Positions 1-11,443 of a stretch of 64,000 bases of DNA are shown piece after piece. Source of the stretch: Symbiodinium natans (Eukaryota > Sar > Dinophyceae > Suessiales > Symbiodiniaceae); contig CAJNDS010000791.1 in assembly GCA_905221605.1 (NCBI GenBank), forward strand, positions 248,001-312,000. Reading direction: 5' to 3'. The notes beneath the pieces are model-generated. The model had not been told where the DNA came from, ran no database searches, and saw only the letters and a list, made by a program, of their open reading frames with translations. Position 1 is the first letter of the stretch, and each line of letters opens with the position of its first letter. A program made the translations under genes and the position numbers.

Positions 1-64
1 ACCCTGATCCTCGAGCTTGCCCTCATCGTTGAGGACATCTTCGATTGCGACTCCAGCGAGGAAG
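1..64 (+). CDS. Partial exon of an upstream gene
   Basis: The first 64 bases read in frame 1 as an acidic segment (ILELALIVEDIFDCDSSEE) and end at AAG|GT, a good donor site at 65. The 5' end lies outside the window. The protein is not recognised. Confidence 0.45.
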
Positions 65-1740
65 GTGGCCGGCGTCCTCTTTTTTAGTTTCCATACGGTT
101 TAGGCGGTTATTTTGCCATTGAGTCAAAGCCGTATGAACCCTCAACCCACCAAAGGGCTGTGAGGCTTGAGCATGTTGCAATGCTGCAGTTTTGGGACTC
201 TGCGAGGCGAGATTGAGATCTTCGAGACCCCGGCGAAGGCCTGGGAGGTTGTGGTTAGGAGTGTAAGGCTTAGGCTAAAGGTGTTCGGGAGTTGCAAACC
301 CAAAGTCCAAACCTTTCAAGTGGCACCGCCGAGCTGAGAAGCATGAGGCACGTTGCAATGGTAAGAAGATTGGGATTCAAGGCTGCACTTCAGCAACTAA
401 TGTGGGAGTCCTTTGGTCATCTCGGCTTTCTCAAAGCCACAGGTGCAGCGTGCCGCCTCCCCAGGCGCAAAAACAGCTGCCTCAGGGCACCGGACTCATG
501 TGGCCCACGGGAGATGGGGCGTTTGAGTGTTCGAGGGAGCTCAAGGGCTAGCTGCCTTGACCCTAAACCCAAGACCCCCAAAACGCTTGTTGGGTGGACG
601 CTTTTGATTACAGAGCGGAGAGTGCCTACGATTTTTTGGGGCCGCAGGTATAGGGCTTTAAGTTGTTCAAGGGCTTGGGATCTTTCAATCTTCCAGGGTT
701 TAAGGTCCAAAGACGGGAGAGAGGTCGGCTTTGGAGTTCGCAGGGTCTCTTGGTAGTCATGGTATCATAGCGGGCTTAAAGGTCTAAGGAGTTTAGAGCT
801 TCGGGATTCGATTCGAGATTCTTGGACTTGAGCGCTTGCGCTTGAAGCGGAATCCCTTCAACCCCCAAGCCCAAGCCCCAAAAACAACTTGCTGTGGCCC
901 AAGGCCCACGATGGGTGCTGCGCCTGCAGTGAAAGTTGTCGCCAGCGGCACAGATGTCGAGCATTGGGATTAGGGCCGATTAGGGCTTCTGGGGAAAGGA
1001 AGTGGTCGTCGAGTTTTGCAGGGCATAGCTGAATAATGTCATGAAATAGTTGGCGAAAGCTTGGCTGCGAGCCTTACATCAAATAGGCTTTATTGTTGTC
1101 GTGAGCAACAGGGTGACAAGATGCAGGCAGGTCGTGCCTTAGGTCGGAGGTGGGCAAGAACCGCCCCGGGCTGTCGGAGCATATTCTGCTGTTTTGGGTT
1201 GAGACTTCGACTAGTAGTTGGGGAATGAAAACGCTCAACATGCCGTACTGGCTTAACGAAGTGTATTGGGGGCGTGGTAACATGCGTATGCCGGGTTCTA
1301 ACGTTGGGGGGAGGAAATTTGTGAAAGACTAGCGCATGCACATGCTTTTTGGTTCCATATCGCTTGCCGCTGCACGTAAGAAGGGCATGGTGTGCATGCA
1401 GTGGACTGGATCATTCACATGGGAACAACATCGATGTAAGCGGTCGCCGGTGGTGCTTGCCGCTGCGAGAAAGTTGGGGATCGCTGCGGTGTTGTTCAAT
1501 TCCAAAGCGCCTGATGAACTGGAGTGCCTTTGCGCGATCACAAGCAGTGCAGTCTTGTATACTCTCACGAAATGGCGGGCAGGAACCGCTTCAGAAACAT
1601 TCCTTTGAAGATCCTTGAAACAGTGCCACGCCGGCTGAAGGAGTTCAGTTGGGATATGTCGTGAACATGACGTATCAGACTCTAGAGGTGCAGCTATGCA
1701 ATGCAAGCAGAGTGTCTTTTCATTTTACCGGAACGGAATG
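65..1740. other. Non-coding spacer or intron
   Basis: ORFs here are short, overlap on both strands and look like chance. The sequence carries scattered degenerate telomere-like words (ttagggctt, ccctaaaccc and similar). I see no exon with both splice sites. Confidence 0.4.
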
Positions 1741-1757
1741 ATGTTTTGCTTTTTCAG
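1741..1757 (+). promoter_or_regulatory. Probable 3' splice acceptor (spliced-leader or cis)
   Basis: A pyrimidine-rich run (TTTTGCTTTTTCAG) ends about 19 nt before the ATG of the ankyrin gene at 1776. Dinoflagellate mRNAs receive a trans-spliced leader at such acceptors close to the start codon. A cis-intron acceptor is equally possible from sequence alone. Confidence 0.4.
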
Positions 1758-1775
1758 CTCCAGCCACATGTCAGC

Positions 1776-2879
1776 ATGATCCGCGTGTGGAACGTCTCGG
1801 GGGAACAGCTGGCCGCCGAGAAGATGGAGGCCTTGGCTGGCATGGATGGCATGAACCCCATCGACAGCATGAAACGCCATCTCCGCGACCAGCATCTTTG
1901 TTGACAGTCTTCGATTGCTCTGTTGCTTCTTTTTCTTAGAGGTTGATAAGTGCACACTTTTTCCGGGTAAGAGCGGTCAAGGCATGGGCTCCCCATTTGC
2001 ATGCAACAGCTCATGCACGAGGGCAGTCAGCTGGAAGACGGTGCTTGGCCGGATCCACCAGTGGACGTGCAGCTGGTGTTGGTACCAGTGTCTGCTTTGA
2101 GAGGGAAACAGCATGTGGAGGCTGTATGTGAGCTCACCTCCTATGCTGCGGTGCACAATGATGTTAAGGTTGCACGCTTGCTCTTGGAAACTGCCGTCAG
2201 CAGCTCCGGCAACAAGAAAGCCCGCCTCGAGCCGCCACCAGCGCTGCCTCCAGCCCGGCCTTCGCAACGAGAGCTCCGCCGCCTCCGCCGGCTCCACAAT
2301 GACAAGTTTAAGTTCTCATGGCCTGACCTCCACCAGGCTCTGCTTGGCGCATGCGAACATGGTCATCTTGAGATCATGCGCTTGCTTCTGGAATATGTGG
2401 ATGGATCTAGATGCGCGGCAGTGCTTGATTGCGCTTTAGCAAGGCGCCACGCCCAGATCGTGCGCTTATTGTCTGGTGCCGGTTGTAAGGACGGGTATGG
2501 CAACACGGCCCTTATCCGAGCATCCACGGAAGACCAGGTTGAGACAGTGGCAGTGCTGCTCGAGGCTGGCACCGACTTGGACGAGAGGAATAGCTACGGC
2601 AACACTGCGCTCATCCGTGCATCCAACAACAACCGCATTGAAAGTGCACGCTTACTATTGAGGGCTGGTGCTGACAAGGACTCCTCCAACATCAGCGGCC
2701 GAACCGCTCTTATTTGCGCAGCTGCCAAAGGCCACCTCGACATTGCCTGCTTACTAGTCGAGGCTGGGGCCGACAAGGACATGAGAGACGCCTCTGGACA
2801 GACCGCTCTCCTTCATGCCTCCAACAATGGTCACGACGAGATTGTGCGCTTGCTCGCACCGGGTGAAGACTTAACCTGA
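1776..2879 (+). CDS. Ankyrin-repeat protein, two exons
   Basis: Modelled as exon 1 (1776-1891) and exon 2 (1982-2879), giving 337 residues. Residues 1-76 resemble the ubiquitin-like segment that opens many Symbiodinium ankyrin proteins (MIRVWNVSGEQL, later VDVQLVLVPVS). Joining the exons restores DQHGLP, a sensible continuation that neither ORF alone contains. Residues 92-110 and 150-205 hold weak ankyrin-like helices, separated by a basic, proline-rich linker. Residues 208-337 hold four clear repeats of the form G-NTALI-AS...LL-AGADKD. No catalytic domain is seen, so the likely role is protein binding; the cellular site is unknown. The start was chosen because the upstream ATG at 1768 is out of frame and an acceptor lies just before it. 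The ankyrin identification is firm; the intron model is inferred. Confidence 0.8.
1892..1981 (+). other. 90-nt GC-AG intron
   Basis: The intron is inferred because frame 0 is closed by stops at 1902 and 1968, while the protein continues smoothly if 1892-1981 is removed. It would start with GC and end with AG. The word GCAT occurs at both borders, so the exact cut is ambiguous by a few bases. GC donors are common in dinoflagellates. Confidence 0.55.
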
Positions 2880-3042
2880 GGCAGATCGGATTGACGTCTT
2901 CCTTTAGCTGTCACGAACAGGCAAAACAACTTGCTGGTGAAGCCACTGTCTCGTGCTTTAACGCATATTGTGGGCAGCTCTCCGAACAATAGTCCGTTGC
3001 CGGGGTGCCTTTTCCATCTGGGGGCCGTGCTGTGTACCTTAG

Positions 3043-3108
3043 GTCACTGCCTTGGAAGATGCCAGCAAGCCGCTGTTGAAGCAAGCGGAGGCCCGAGACC
3101 AGGGAGTG
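3043..3108 (+). CDS. Candidate exon, helical segment
   Basis: After TACCTTAG the frame opens as VTALEDASKPLLKQAEARDQ, with the composition of an amphipathic helix. The 3' border is uncertain; a GT lies near 3109. Not recognised. It may be the first visible exon of the gene that ends at 18606. Confidence 0.35.
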
Positions 3109-5090
3109 GTTGCTAAGGAAAAACCCGCAATGTCGAACCCCGAAAGAAAATTCTGGTCTCAAGCCCCAACCCCCCTGGAAAACCCTGCCAAGCATGAGAG
3201 GAGTTCAGTCCATTCGGCCACTCTTTGTGCTTTGGGACTGCGCTAGGGGTTTCTAAGCCAGTCTTTCTGGGCTAGGGGCTGAGTTTTGCAATCGAATGGC
3301 TCGGCCCATGCTGGGCACGTAGTGAGTGCCGAATGAAATCCTTATTCTTGCGTCTGTCGAGTGAGGTGTTACCGGCAGCAGTACACAGTTTGGGCTTAAC
3401 ATAAACGCTTACCCACCCAAAATTCTGTAAACCCGAAGCCGGAAGACCGGTAGAGCCTCAATGAGCACAGCTGGCACACCATACCCCAACATCCCATCAG
3501 ACTTCCAGCGTGACCGCATGACACCATGTTGCGCTATTCGGAGAAAGCCTTACGTGGCCCACTGTTAAGCTTTAACGCTACCCATGATGAGTCTTCAAGA
3601 AGACACCTGAACGTGTTTTCCTTTTTTGTTTTTGGGGGGGAGGGTTACCACTGTAGGGTTTGGGGCTTCGGGTTGTGCACCCTGGACTTAAGCCCTGAAC
3701 CCCATAAAAGGCGCGACCCAAAGTTCAGAGCAAAGCCTGCGCAAAGATGCCATGGGCTCAGATCCGGTTGCACGGAAGCAGGCTACTTTGGGTTAAGAGT
3801 TTATGCTTCAAAGCCTGCGTAGCGACGGCTTTGTAAGGTAGGGTTTGGGGTTGGCCCGTTCAGGAGGCTCTTTAATGCTTTCGGAGAGGCTTATACCAGT
3901 TGAGGAGGGTCAAGCGCTCTCCCACACTCAGTGAAACACATGAACCATAGGGGTGGCCCCAAGTATTCCCTGTGAGTTGGGGGGACCTTGTGAATTAGGG
4001 CGCCAAAACATCCTAAACCCTAGGGCCTCGCGAAATCGAACTGTGGTCTGAGTCCGCGAGACTTCCCGGCAAATTGTACGAGCTGAGGCTTGTTCGAGCA
4101 GCTCTGCGTTGCAGCTGTTGCTTCAGGCTGGGCGTTGCTGGACGTGGCGGGTTGCTTGCACAAGCCTTCTTGAGTGAGGTGCTGAATTCCCGCTGTTTGC
4201 TTTCGCTTCCTGATGCTCCCCTGAAGCAGAGACAAGTCCTCCCTGAAGCCTTACACTCACTTTCTGTGGCTTTTGGTTTCCTCGTTGGGTAATCACCCGA
4301 CGTTTTTTGTGTTTGCTGGGAAGCATTGCCAACCATGCACCGCTCTCCGGCTGGGTGATTTCTCTGCGGCATGCCTGTCAGCCGCCATTTAGGGAAAACC
4401 CTTCCAAAAACCACAGCACTTGTACTTTGTCAAGTCGAGCCGCAGGTTGCGGTCCGAATGTCAAGCTGGGAAGTGACAGGCCTGGCCTTCAGGCTTCAGT
4501 TGGAGTTCAGCGGGTTTGCGGGGTCAAGGCTCGGGAATTTCATGGGGGTTTTCGGAGGCCTAGGGGAAAAAGTCTGCAATTATTCCTCACCCACTCCTCG
4601 CCCTGCATCCTGGGCCTGGTCTCCTGGTCCCTGCAGTGCTCACTCCCGAAGAAGCCCGCAGAGAGTCTGTACTCGTGGAGTGCCTGGAGTGCCCACGCCC
4701 AGGGCGTTCCGCCGAGGATCCCTAGAGTGCCTACAGACTGCTTTCCGCCGAGTATACTGCCCCCCCACCGAAGCCAAAAGAGTCCCGCCACGTATTGCTA
4801 GAGTGGCCACCCCCCAGAGTGCCGCGAGTATGAGTGCCTAGTCATGTTAGAAAGTTTTTGTTATCGTTTTTGGGTGGGGATGATAGGGGTGGTTGGGGTT
4901 GGGCCCAGACCCCATAAAACCCAGGACTGGGGATCTCACTTACCCCAGTGCGAGCTGCTCTGTGGGCCCTTCAAGGGGTTTCGAAGCTGGGCTCATAATT
5001 TAGCATTCAGAGGTGTCGGGGCATTAGGGCCTTGGTGTTTCCAGCATTTTGTTCATGCGGGCTGTGGGGCTTCGACTCATGGTTTTTCAG
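3109..5090. other. Intron or spacer
   Basis: No exon with convincing borders is seen. The ORFs overlap on both strands. Telomere-like words (ccctaaacc, gggtttggg) recur in both orientations. Confidence 0.35.
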
Positions 5091-5190
5091 GATCAGAATG
5101 ATTGGCTAGAAGAGCGCATTCGTTTGCGTGGCCATTGTTTACACGACCTGAGCTTCACTTCCTGGCTAAAGCACGAACGCCGCCAAATCC
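5091..5190 (+). CDS. Candidate exon, charged segment
   Basis: The acceptor GGTTTTTCAG is followed in frame by DQNDWLEERIRLRGHC and then a basic stretch ending ERRQILK. The composition is protein-like, unlike the flanks. The donor is not resolved. Not recognised. Confidence 0.45.
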
Positions 5191-5639
5191 TTAAACCCAG
5201 TATTCTTCAACCCCAACCTATACTGCAAGCTCTAAACCTCTTATTATCCCAAGCCACTATACCTCTGCTAGGCAACACGCCGAGAGTTCGGCCGCGGCTT
5301 TCGTTTCCCTGGAGAAAAGCAGGGCCTCGGGATGGGGCCCTGAGGGTTGAGGGTATTGGATTTCGAGCCTGAGCGAACTTGGGCTTGGACAATAGGCAGC
5401 ACCGGGGCCTCTCAGAGCACTTGAGACTTTGGGACAGGCTCCTTCTTGCTCTGTTTCGCGCATCAGCCCTTACTGTAACCCTGCATGTGTCCAGAGGATG
5501 TTTAAAGCTTGAGGTTAGGTGCTCTGAGCTCAAAATTTTGCATGTCTACGTGGGTGTGTGCCATTGTACACCGGGCCCCGAAACCCAAGTCTCCTTTTAC
5601 CCAAGACCACCCACAGCCCCCCAAGCTCGGCAGGCAACG

Positions 5640-5683
5640 AAGTAAGAGCCATAAGAGCCATAAGAGCCATAAGAGCCATATAA
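5640..5683. repeat. 9-bp tandem repeat (AAGAGCCAT)n
   Basis: About four and a half near-perfect copies of AAGAGCCAT lie in tandem. No function is suggested. Confidence 0.8.
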
Positions 5684-6392
5684 GAGGTACAGCAGTGCAG
5701 AGCTGAGCCACATCCGCTGGACCCCTACCAGTGCGAGGCGCGGCTCATATGCTTATACACGTGTTTGTTGACGCCTCTGTAAAACCACATTCTCTCTGCA
5801 TGCATGTTTACGTCTATATTCCCCAGTGTGCCAACACTATGGTCACTATGGGGTTCTTACGGTCAGAGTACAGGAGAGTTAGATTGAGTTATTCGCGCGG
5901 CGTCCCCGCGGCACTTACTTTTTCCACAGCGCAACGCTTGGGCGCGGATTCCGGGTTTCGAAACATCGCAGATTACATGCTTTTGATTTGGCCTCCGAGG
6001 ATGTTGTCGACTCGCCCGTGTGTATTTCGTGGTTATTCTGGGTGGAATCGTGCTCTCGGCCTAGGTGCCGGGCTTTTTTCGTGGCTGGAGGCATCCAAGT
6101 CGTTCTTTCGTGGGGGTGTACAGTGGCATAATATAATTTTCAATTCGGGATTTTCGAGTTGCGGGTTTGGGGCTTCGGGTTAAGGCTCAAGGGTGTTTAG
6201 ACTGCTCACGGAAGCATGGGCTCAGCACAGCTCGATACGGCTTGCAAAGCCTAATCCCCAGACCCTCAATCCTGGACTCAAATTGCACAGGAGAGAGCCT
6301 CCAACTCCAAACCCCACGATGTACTTTTTCTTGGACAAGATTTGGGAACCTAGGTTGCCTTCTCTAAGTCAGGGTTCCTTTTTGTCCTTCAG

Positions 6393-6475
6393 TTTCGATT
6401 CTGCTCTTCAGGGTACAGCCTACGTCAGCTTCCGCGACAAGACGACAGCTCTGAAGGCGCGTTCCCGTGCCCGTG
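6393..6475 (+). CDS. Candidate exon
   Basis: After TTTTTGTCCTTCAG the frame reads FDSALQGTAYVSFRDKTTAL then KARSRAR. A second acceptor (CTTCAG|GG) at 6411 is possible. The GTAYVSF pattern recalls a beta strand of an RNA-binding or channel domain but is too short to assign. Confidence 0.4.
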
Positions 6476-7199
6476 TTCCTGAAATTATGGGATGGGCTGG
6501 TTGGCTCAAGCCCTATACATGCTACAGAGCTCAGGAGCCAAAATCATTACCTAGCTTAATTGTCCTCGCTTCAGCCCCCATATAATCATCATCCGAACTA
6601 CCATTCCAGACAAATAGGCCCCTATATCTGAGCCCCCTCGAAGCTGATGCTTAGAGCCCAAGTTTGAAGCTGAGGCTGCTTGGCGAATCCTAAAGCCCAG
6701 ACCCCCCAACCTAAACCTCACCCCGCTCCCCCACTCAAGCAGAGGCCCTGCGGGCGCCGCTGAAGTTTCCGGCATCCCTGCACGACAAGGTCGGTGTTTT
6801 CAAAAGAAGCACAGAACAACCTCAGCTTCTGCGTTGGCAAAACATGGCAAAACCCCGTGTTCTAACTATTTCACTTATCGCCAAGCTTGTCTTAAAGCAG
6901 CTTTCAACTTGCTGCAAAGGCTTATATACTCCAAAGAAGAGGCTTGCCTCGTAGGGCAAACGCATCTTTTCATGGAGCGCGCGCGTCTCAATGCTTGGTT
7001 CCGAGGTTTAACATGTCCGTCTTACCTAGTTCTTGAACCCCTTTCAGATCTTTGAGGTGGTCAGCATGCGGCACCTTGACACGGCAGAACCCTGAGTCTT
7101 CGCTGTCTCCTGGTTGACTCGGGCTGTGGTAGCGAATGGGCAGTGGGCTGTTTCGTGCCCAGTCTTGAGCATCGGCATGTAGCCCGTAATGTCCTACAG

Positions 7200-7292
7200 C
7201 GAGAGACCTGGGACAAACCAATGCTGGCCGAGGACAAGACGAACGATGCAGAGTACCTTGTCAAGGCGCTGGAGTTTCATCCGAACCTGCGT
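7200..7292 (+). CDS. Exon, phase 0
   Basis: Preceded by TCCTACAG and followed by GTGTCA, the 93-nt exon reads RETWDKPMLAEDKTNDAEYL then VKALEFHPNLR. Frame, both splice sites and phase agree with the next exon at 7439, so these two probably join directly. The protein is not recognised. Confidence 0.6.
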
Positions 7293-7438
7293 GTGTCAGA
7301 AGCTTTGGGGTGGTACTGACCGAACCCACCCTCAAATATCCGACCCTGTTCCGTCTGCAAGGGTGTATATAGGGTTTTGGGTAACTCCGAAGCTTGCAAT
7401 CTTTGCAAAAATCCCAGCTGTGTTCTTTCCTGCTGTAG

Positions 7439-7528
7439 GCCAAGTTCTTCAACCGGCAGCTGCTTCACATTGCCCGGCAGCTCCATGTCCAGGCGGCCCT
7501 GAGCCCTAATGACTCTGATACCCCCGAG
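7439..7528 (+). CDS. Exon, phase 0
   Basis: The acceptor TTTCCTGCTGTAG leads into a 90-nt exon reading AKFFNRQLLHIARQLHVQAA then LSPNDSDTPE, ending at GAG|GT. Its helical first half and exact 30-codon length support a real exon. Not recognised. Confidence 0.65.
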
Positions 7529-7644
7529 GTGCAGGGGGTTGGCTGCGGAGGTTCGTGGTTTAGGGGGTCTGGGCGAGCTCTCAGGTCTAGTGGGTCTGGC
7601 GCTCAAAACTTCCGGTATCCCAGCACCACGCTAAAGCAGTGCAG

Positions 7645-7698
7645 GGCTTGGGGAGCTGGGGCCGGTATGGGCTGTTCCCTGATAACTTGGCCACCAAG
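7645..7698 (+). CDS. Small exon, phase 0
   Basis: Eighteen codons (GLGSWGRYGLFPDNLATK) lie between GTGCAG and AAG|GT. The phase matches the previous exon. Not recognised. Confidence 0.5.
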
Positions 7699-7845
7699 GT
7701 CCACCCTTCACCCCCGCGCCAGCCCTTGCTCGAAAGCTTGAAAGCACCGAGTCTAACAGGGCTTAAGGGGCTTAAGGAGAAACCGTATCCCACTGATAGT
7801 GCGACTGTGAGGCGAGAGCCCATTCCCCAAAGGCTTACTCTGCAG

Positions 7846-7869
7846 CTCTTCCACGGGTTCTACACCAGG
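7846..7869 (+). CDS. Candidate micro-exon, phase 0
   Basis: Eight codons (LFHGFYTR) lie between CTCTGCAG and GTCCCT. The frame and phase fit the neighbouring exons, but so short an exon needs transcript support. A further coding-like stretch (CYKTLYLERGSQ) follows at about 7890. Confidence 0.3.
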
Positions 7870-8223
7870 GTCCCTTGTTACCGTAGTGTCCTGCTACAAG
7901 ACCCTCTACCTGGAGAGGGGCTCCCAAACTCAGAGCAACCCCTTCTGCCCACCCTCCCCAAGCGTTGGCCAGCTCTTGGCAGACTCGCAGCTGCGAGGCC
8001 TTCAGCATGTCGGGGGAGGGTCGTGTGGGGTTTTGCGGTTTTGGGGTTTTGGGGTTCAGGTTTTAAGGTTGCGGGTTTGGGGTTGGCGGTTTAGGGGCCT
8101 TATCGTGGAATCCAGTGCTTGTCGCATGCATCTGCTCAAGCAATGCCCCCAAGTTCCCCAAGTTTCTCTTGGCCTTGCAGACACAGGGCACCTTGTTCAG
8201 AACTTGTTCAGGGGGGATTCCAG

Positions 8224-8325
8224 GAACCACCGGCAGAAGCGATGTCCAACACGATGCGGTTTGTGACAGCCTTTGAGCCAACAACCCTCTTGTGCTTTGT
8301 GTGCTGCACGAAGCTCCTCCGCCAG
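8224..8325 (+). CDS. Candidate exon, phase 0
   Basis: After GATTCCAG the frame reads EPPAEAMSNTMRFVTAFEPT then a cysteine-rich hydrophobic stretch to LLRQ. No GT donor is obvious; a GA donor at CAG|GA would fit dinoflagellate usage. Not recognised. Confidence 0.4.
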
Positions 8326-8579
8326 GAATCGGCAAGCCGCTAGAGACAGTGGGCTCTGGCATTTGGGAGCACGAGGCCTGCCCGCAAAGCTGCTCCTGCC
8401 CTACCCTAAGTTCCGAGCCCCTGAGTCCTACACCCCACCCTTCAATCCGAGAACCCCCCCATGCAACCCCTAAAGCCAGAACCCTAAACCCTCATCCCCA
8501 GACCGACACTCTGAATCATGAACCCTGCACCCGGCCCTTTCAACTTTGCCTCCAAGATCTTCCTAAGCCTCCTGTGCAG

Positions 8580-8666
8580 GCCTTGGATCTAGCGGAGCCG
8601 CAATTCGCCGACCCAGCGGGTGCCGAAGCGGCAGCGTTCCGAGCTCCCTGGGGCCGAGGCGACCGA
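8580..8666 (+). CDS. Exon, phase 0
   Basis: TCCTGTGCAG is followed by 29 codons (ALDLAEPQFADPAGAEAAAF then RAPWGRGDR) and a GTGTAT donor. Length, phase and composition all fit a genuine exon. Not recognised. Confidence 0.6.
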
Positions 8667-9140
8667 GTGTATTGGTTTGTTCGTTCTATGGTTGGGGGCT
8701 TAGGGTAGAGAGGGAGGTTGAGCGTGTTTAGGGCAGCTGTTCTGGGCTTTGGGAGCTCTCTGGTTGCAGGGCTTGTCGCATTCAGGGTTGTCTATAGATG
8801 TAGGTTCAGGCTCAGGGTGTTAAGGGGCCGCTTGCGTTCACGTCAGAAGTCTCGAGGGAAAATGATGGGGATGAGTGGGCTCCTGCGGCTTGATCCCCAG
8901 GAGACACTACCCTCTCGAGAATCTTAGAATGGGATCTGGGCACGCGCGCAGGATTTGGCGGTGGTTTCCTCAACCTCTTGAACCCCAAATCCTACATCTG
9001 AATCCTTTAGAGTTGCCCAAGCCTTAAGCTCGCGAGTCCAGCGCCTAAACACACGTAACCCTGAACCCTCTAAGTCCTGAACCTTCTAAACTCCAAACCC
9101 TGAAGCGCAAGACCGTGCACCTCCAACCCCTCAACTCCAG

Positions 9141-9220
9141 GCGGCGTTCCGGTGTCGAAGAAGACCTTTGGCCTCCTCTCGCGGAAGGTGCCCGCCGAGG
9201 TGCGGCCGGGGAATTTGCTC
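9141..9220 (+). CDS. Candidate exon
   Basis: Between CTCCAG and GTGTAT the frame reads KTFGLLSRKVPAEVRPGNLL. An inner acceptor (GAAG at 9160) would make it an exact 20-codon phase-0 exon. It ends just before a TATA-rich microsatellite. Confidence 0.5.
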
Positions 9221-9222
9221 GT

Positions 9223-9411
9223 GTATGTATACATGTTGTATGTGTATATATATATACACACATACATGCTTTTGTTTATTTGGATGTGTTTAAGTTTGTG
9301 TATTTGTTTCTTTATCTTCTTATTTGTTTGTTTTGTTACTTCATTTATGTATATGTATATATGTATTTATGTATTCATGTATATATATATATATATATAC
9401 ATATATGTATG
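9223..9411. repeat. (TATG/TA)n microsatellite region
   Basis: Imperfect TATG, TTTG and TA repeats fill this stretch, with pure TA runs near 9247 and 9380. It probably lies in an intron. Confidence 0.8.
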
Positions 9412-9759
9412 CAGGAGCCGATAGAGTAGCAGGGTTTTGCGATCAGGATTTAGGGTGTAGGGTCTTGGGTTTAGCATTTCGGACTCACAGTGCTTCTTTC
9501 GGGATCAGCGTTTACGGCAGGGAGTTGCAACCACGTGGTTTCGCTTGAGGCTCTTCATTGCTTCACGAGGAACATCAAATGCCCCTGCCTGCCAAACGGT
9601 AAAACCTCAAGCCCCTGAAACCCAAAATCCCCTAAACAAACACGAAAGACCACGTGGAGGTTCATGGGTTGTTCGTCAGTAGCGTCCTAGGATAGCTGGA
9701 CTTTTTTAAAGCTGGCAATAGCATCTTGACGATACTTGCAACCTACCCTGCTCCGCTCT

Positions 9760-9776
9760 CCCCCCCCCCCCCCCCC
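9760..9776 (+). repeat. Poly-C tract before an exon
   Basis: Seventeen C residues follow CTCCGCTCTC, making a very strong pyrimidine tract about 25-40 nt before the acceptor of the next exon. Confidence 0.8.
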
Positions 9777-9801
9777 GCCCTTCGAACGACTCTATGCAGA
9801 G

Positions 9802-9885
9802 CCTCCAAGCGCCGTCCAGGAGGCCGTCCTCAAACGTTTTGGGAGCTGGGCCGCCTGCGTCCTGAGCATGCGGTTCGAACATAGG
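9802..9885 (+). CDS. Exon, phase 0
   Basis: This 28-codon exon reads PPSAVQEAVLKRFGSWAACV then LSMRFEHR and ends at AGG|GTTCAG. A start at 9800 is also possible. The upstream poly-C tract would act as its polypyrimidine tract. Not recognised. Confidence 0.6.
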
Positions 9886-10246
9886 GTTCAGGGTTTCAGG
9901 TGCCCCTGTAAAGTCGGATTCCTGAATAACAGGACCCCCCTCAACCTAAGCAAAGAGCCCCCATGTGGCATTGAGAAGTTGAGAAGTTTTCGTGTTTAGG
10001 GAGCTCAAGACCAGGGGTTCTCCAATGCTCTGTGCTAGGGTTTGGGAGGTCCTCAACCCCAAGCCTTAACGCCTTAACCCTAAACCCTGCAAACTAAACC
10101 CTAAACCCCAAACCCTAGCCAAACGCTGATAAACTCACTCCAGCGGACGGGCTCTCTTTTGCCTAGGCCACTGGTGGGGGGACTGGACTTGCAGGACCGG
10201 ACTCTTTCAGCCTACCGTGTTCCCGAATTAGGCTTTCCTCGGACAG

Positions 10247-10311
10247 CCGCCCATGGACGAGCTCTTCGCGTTGGAGCGAAGGAGGCTTCGCATTACACTC
10301 TGGCCGCAGCT
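10247..10311 (+). CDS. Candidate exon
   Basis: After GGACAG the frame reads PPMDELFALERRRLRITLWP and reaches a GTGAGC donor at 10312. The phase at the donor differs from the neighbouring exons, so the border is uncertain. Confidence 0.45.
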
Positions 10312-11401
10312 GTGAGCTTGTCGCTGTCTTGTACAGTCTGAATACAAAGCCGCTTTCTTTTGCTGTCAGAGCTTAGCGCTTAGGGTTGGTTCCGTGCAAA
10401 GTGCTACGAAAGGCCAGTCAGATCCGCGGTTTCCCGGCCAGATGGCGAATCTGGCAGCTTGGTGGGGATGTGTAGCGACACTTAAGGGTTGCAGAGGAGG
10501 CCTCAGAACTTTCAACGCTGCAGGGCCCATGCCGGGATTGGTCTACTGAGTTCATAGCCTTGACGCAGATGAACACAACTTGGGTGACATCTCGACCGTA
10601 TGTTGATCCCCATGGGCTTGACTCCCCAAAGTCTACACCCTGCAGCCCAAAACCCTACCTTGGCCCTACATGCGACATGTGAGTTGGGTCCTATTGAAAG
10701 TTGCCTATACTGTAGAACAACTCTGCCCGGTTTCCAACAAAGCCCCTCTCCCAGGGCAGGAGGCAGACTCTGAAGAAGAGGGTGCGGAGGCGCCTGTTTA
10801 GGGTCCAGGGTTGCGGTGCAGGGTCTACGGTCAAGGAGGTTTAGGGTTTTAGGGCATTTAGCGTCTTTGTTTGTTCAAGGGCTTGCAGTAGAGGTTCGAG
10901 GTGTGAGGTGTGGACAGTGCTGGCAATCTCAATCCCCTACTTGGAGGTTCTTGGATAGGGTTTGTTGCTCACTGCAGTCGTGGCTATTATACATAAAAAT
11001 CTGCGCTCGATGTGGGTGGTGTAGAAACAGGGGTTGCAGAAACTGTAGATACCAAAACTCAATACGTCCGAAAGCTGGCTTTGCAATCCATATAAAGCCC
11101 ATGTGCAAGATCCAAAAGTTTGCTCAATCCAAGTAGCCTCCCACGGTTAGTTTCCGAATGCTTGGCATGCCAGCTGAGAGTACTAGCTGAGACTTATCCC
11201 CACCTAGAATGGTGGCAGTTCGCTGGCAACGACGATCTTGAAGACTAGAGCGGCACTGTACTCAAACCAAGACTGAGCCTCGAAACGCAGATGAGAGGCT
11301 TCTAAACCCCTATGAATGGTGCCGAAAGGTCAGCGGAACCCTGAAACCTAAAGCCCGAACCCTAGACCAACGTCACTTGTCTTCATCTTTTGCTTTGCCA
11401 G

Positions 11402-11443
11402 GGCGTGGTGGTCGTCCGGCCACGACTGGCAGCCCTGACTAGT
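11402..11443 (+). CDS. Candidate exon
   Basis: CTTTTGCTTTGCCAG, an excellent acceptor, leads into GVVVVRPRLAALTS in phase 0. The donor is not clear. Between 10312 and 11401 only a possible acidic mini-exon (QEADSEEEG, near 10754) was noticed. Confidence 0.4.
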
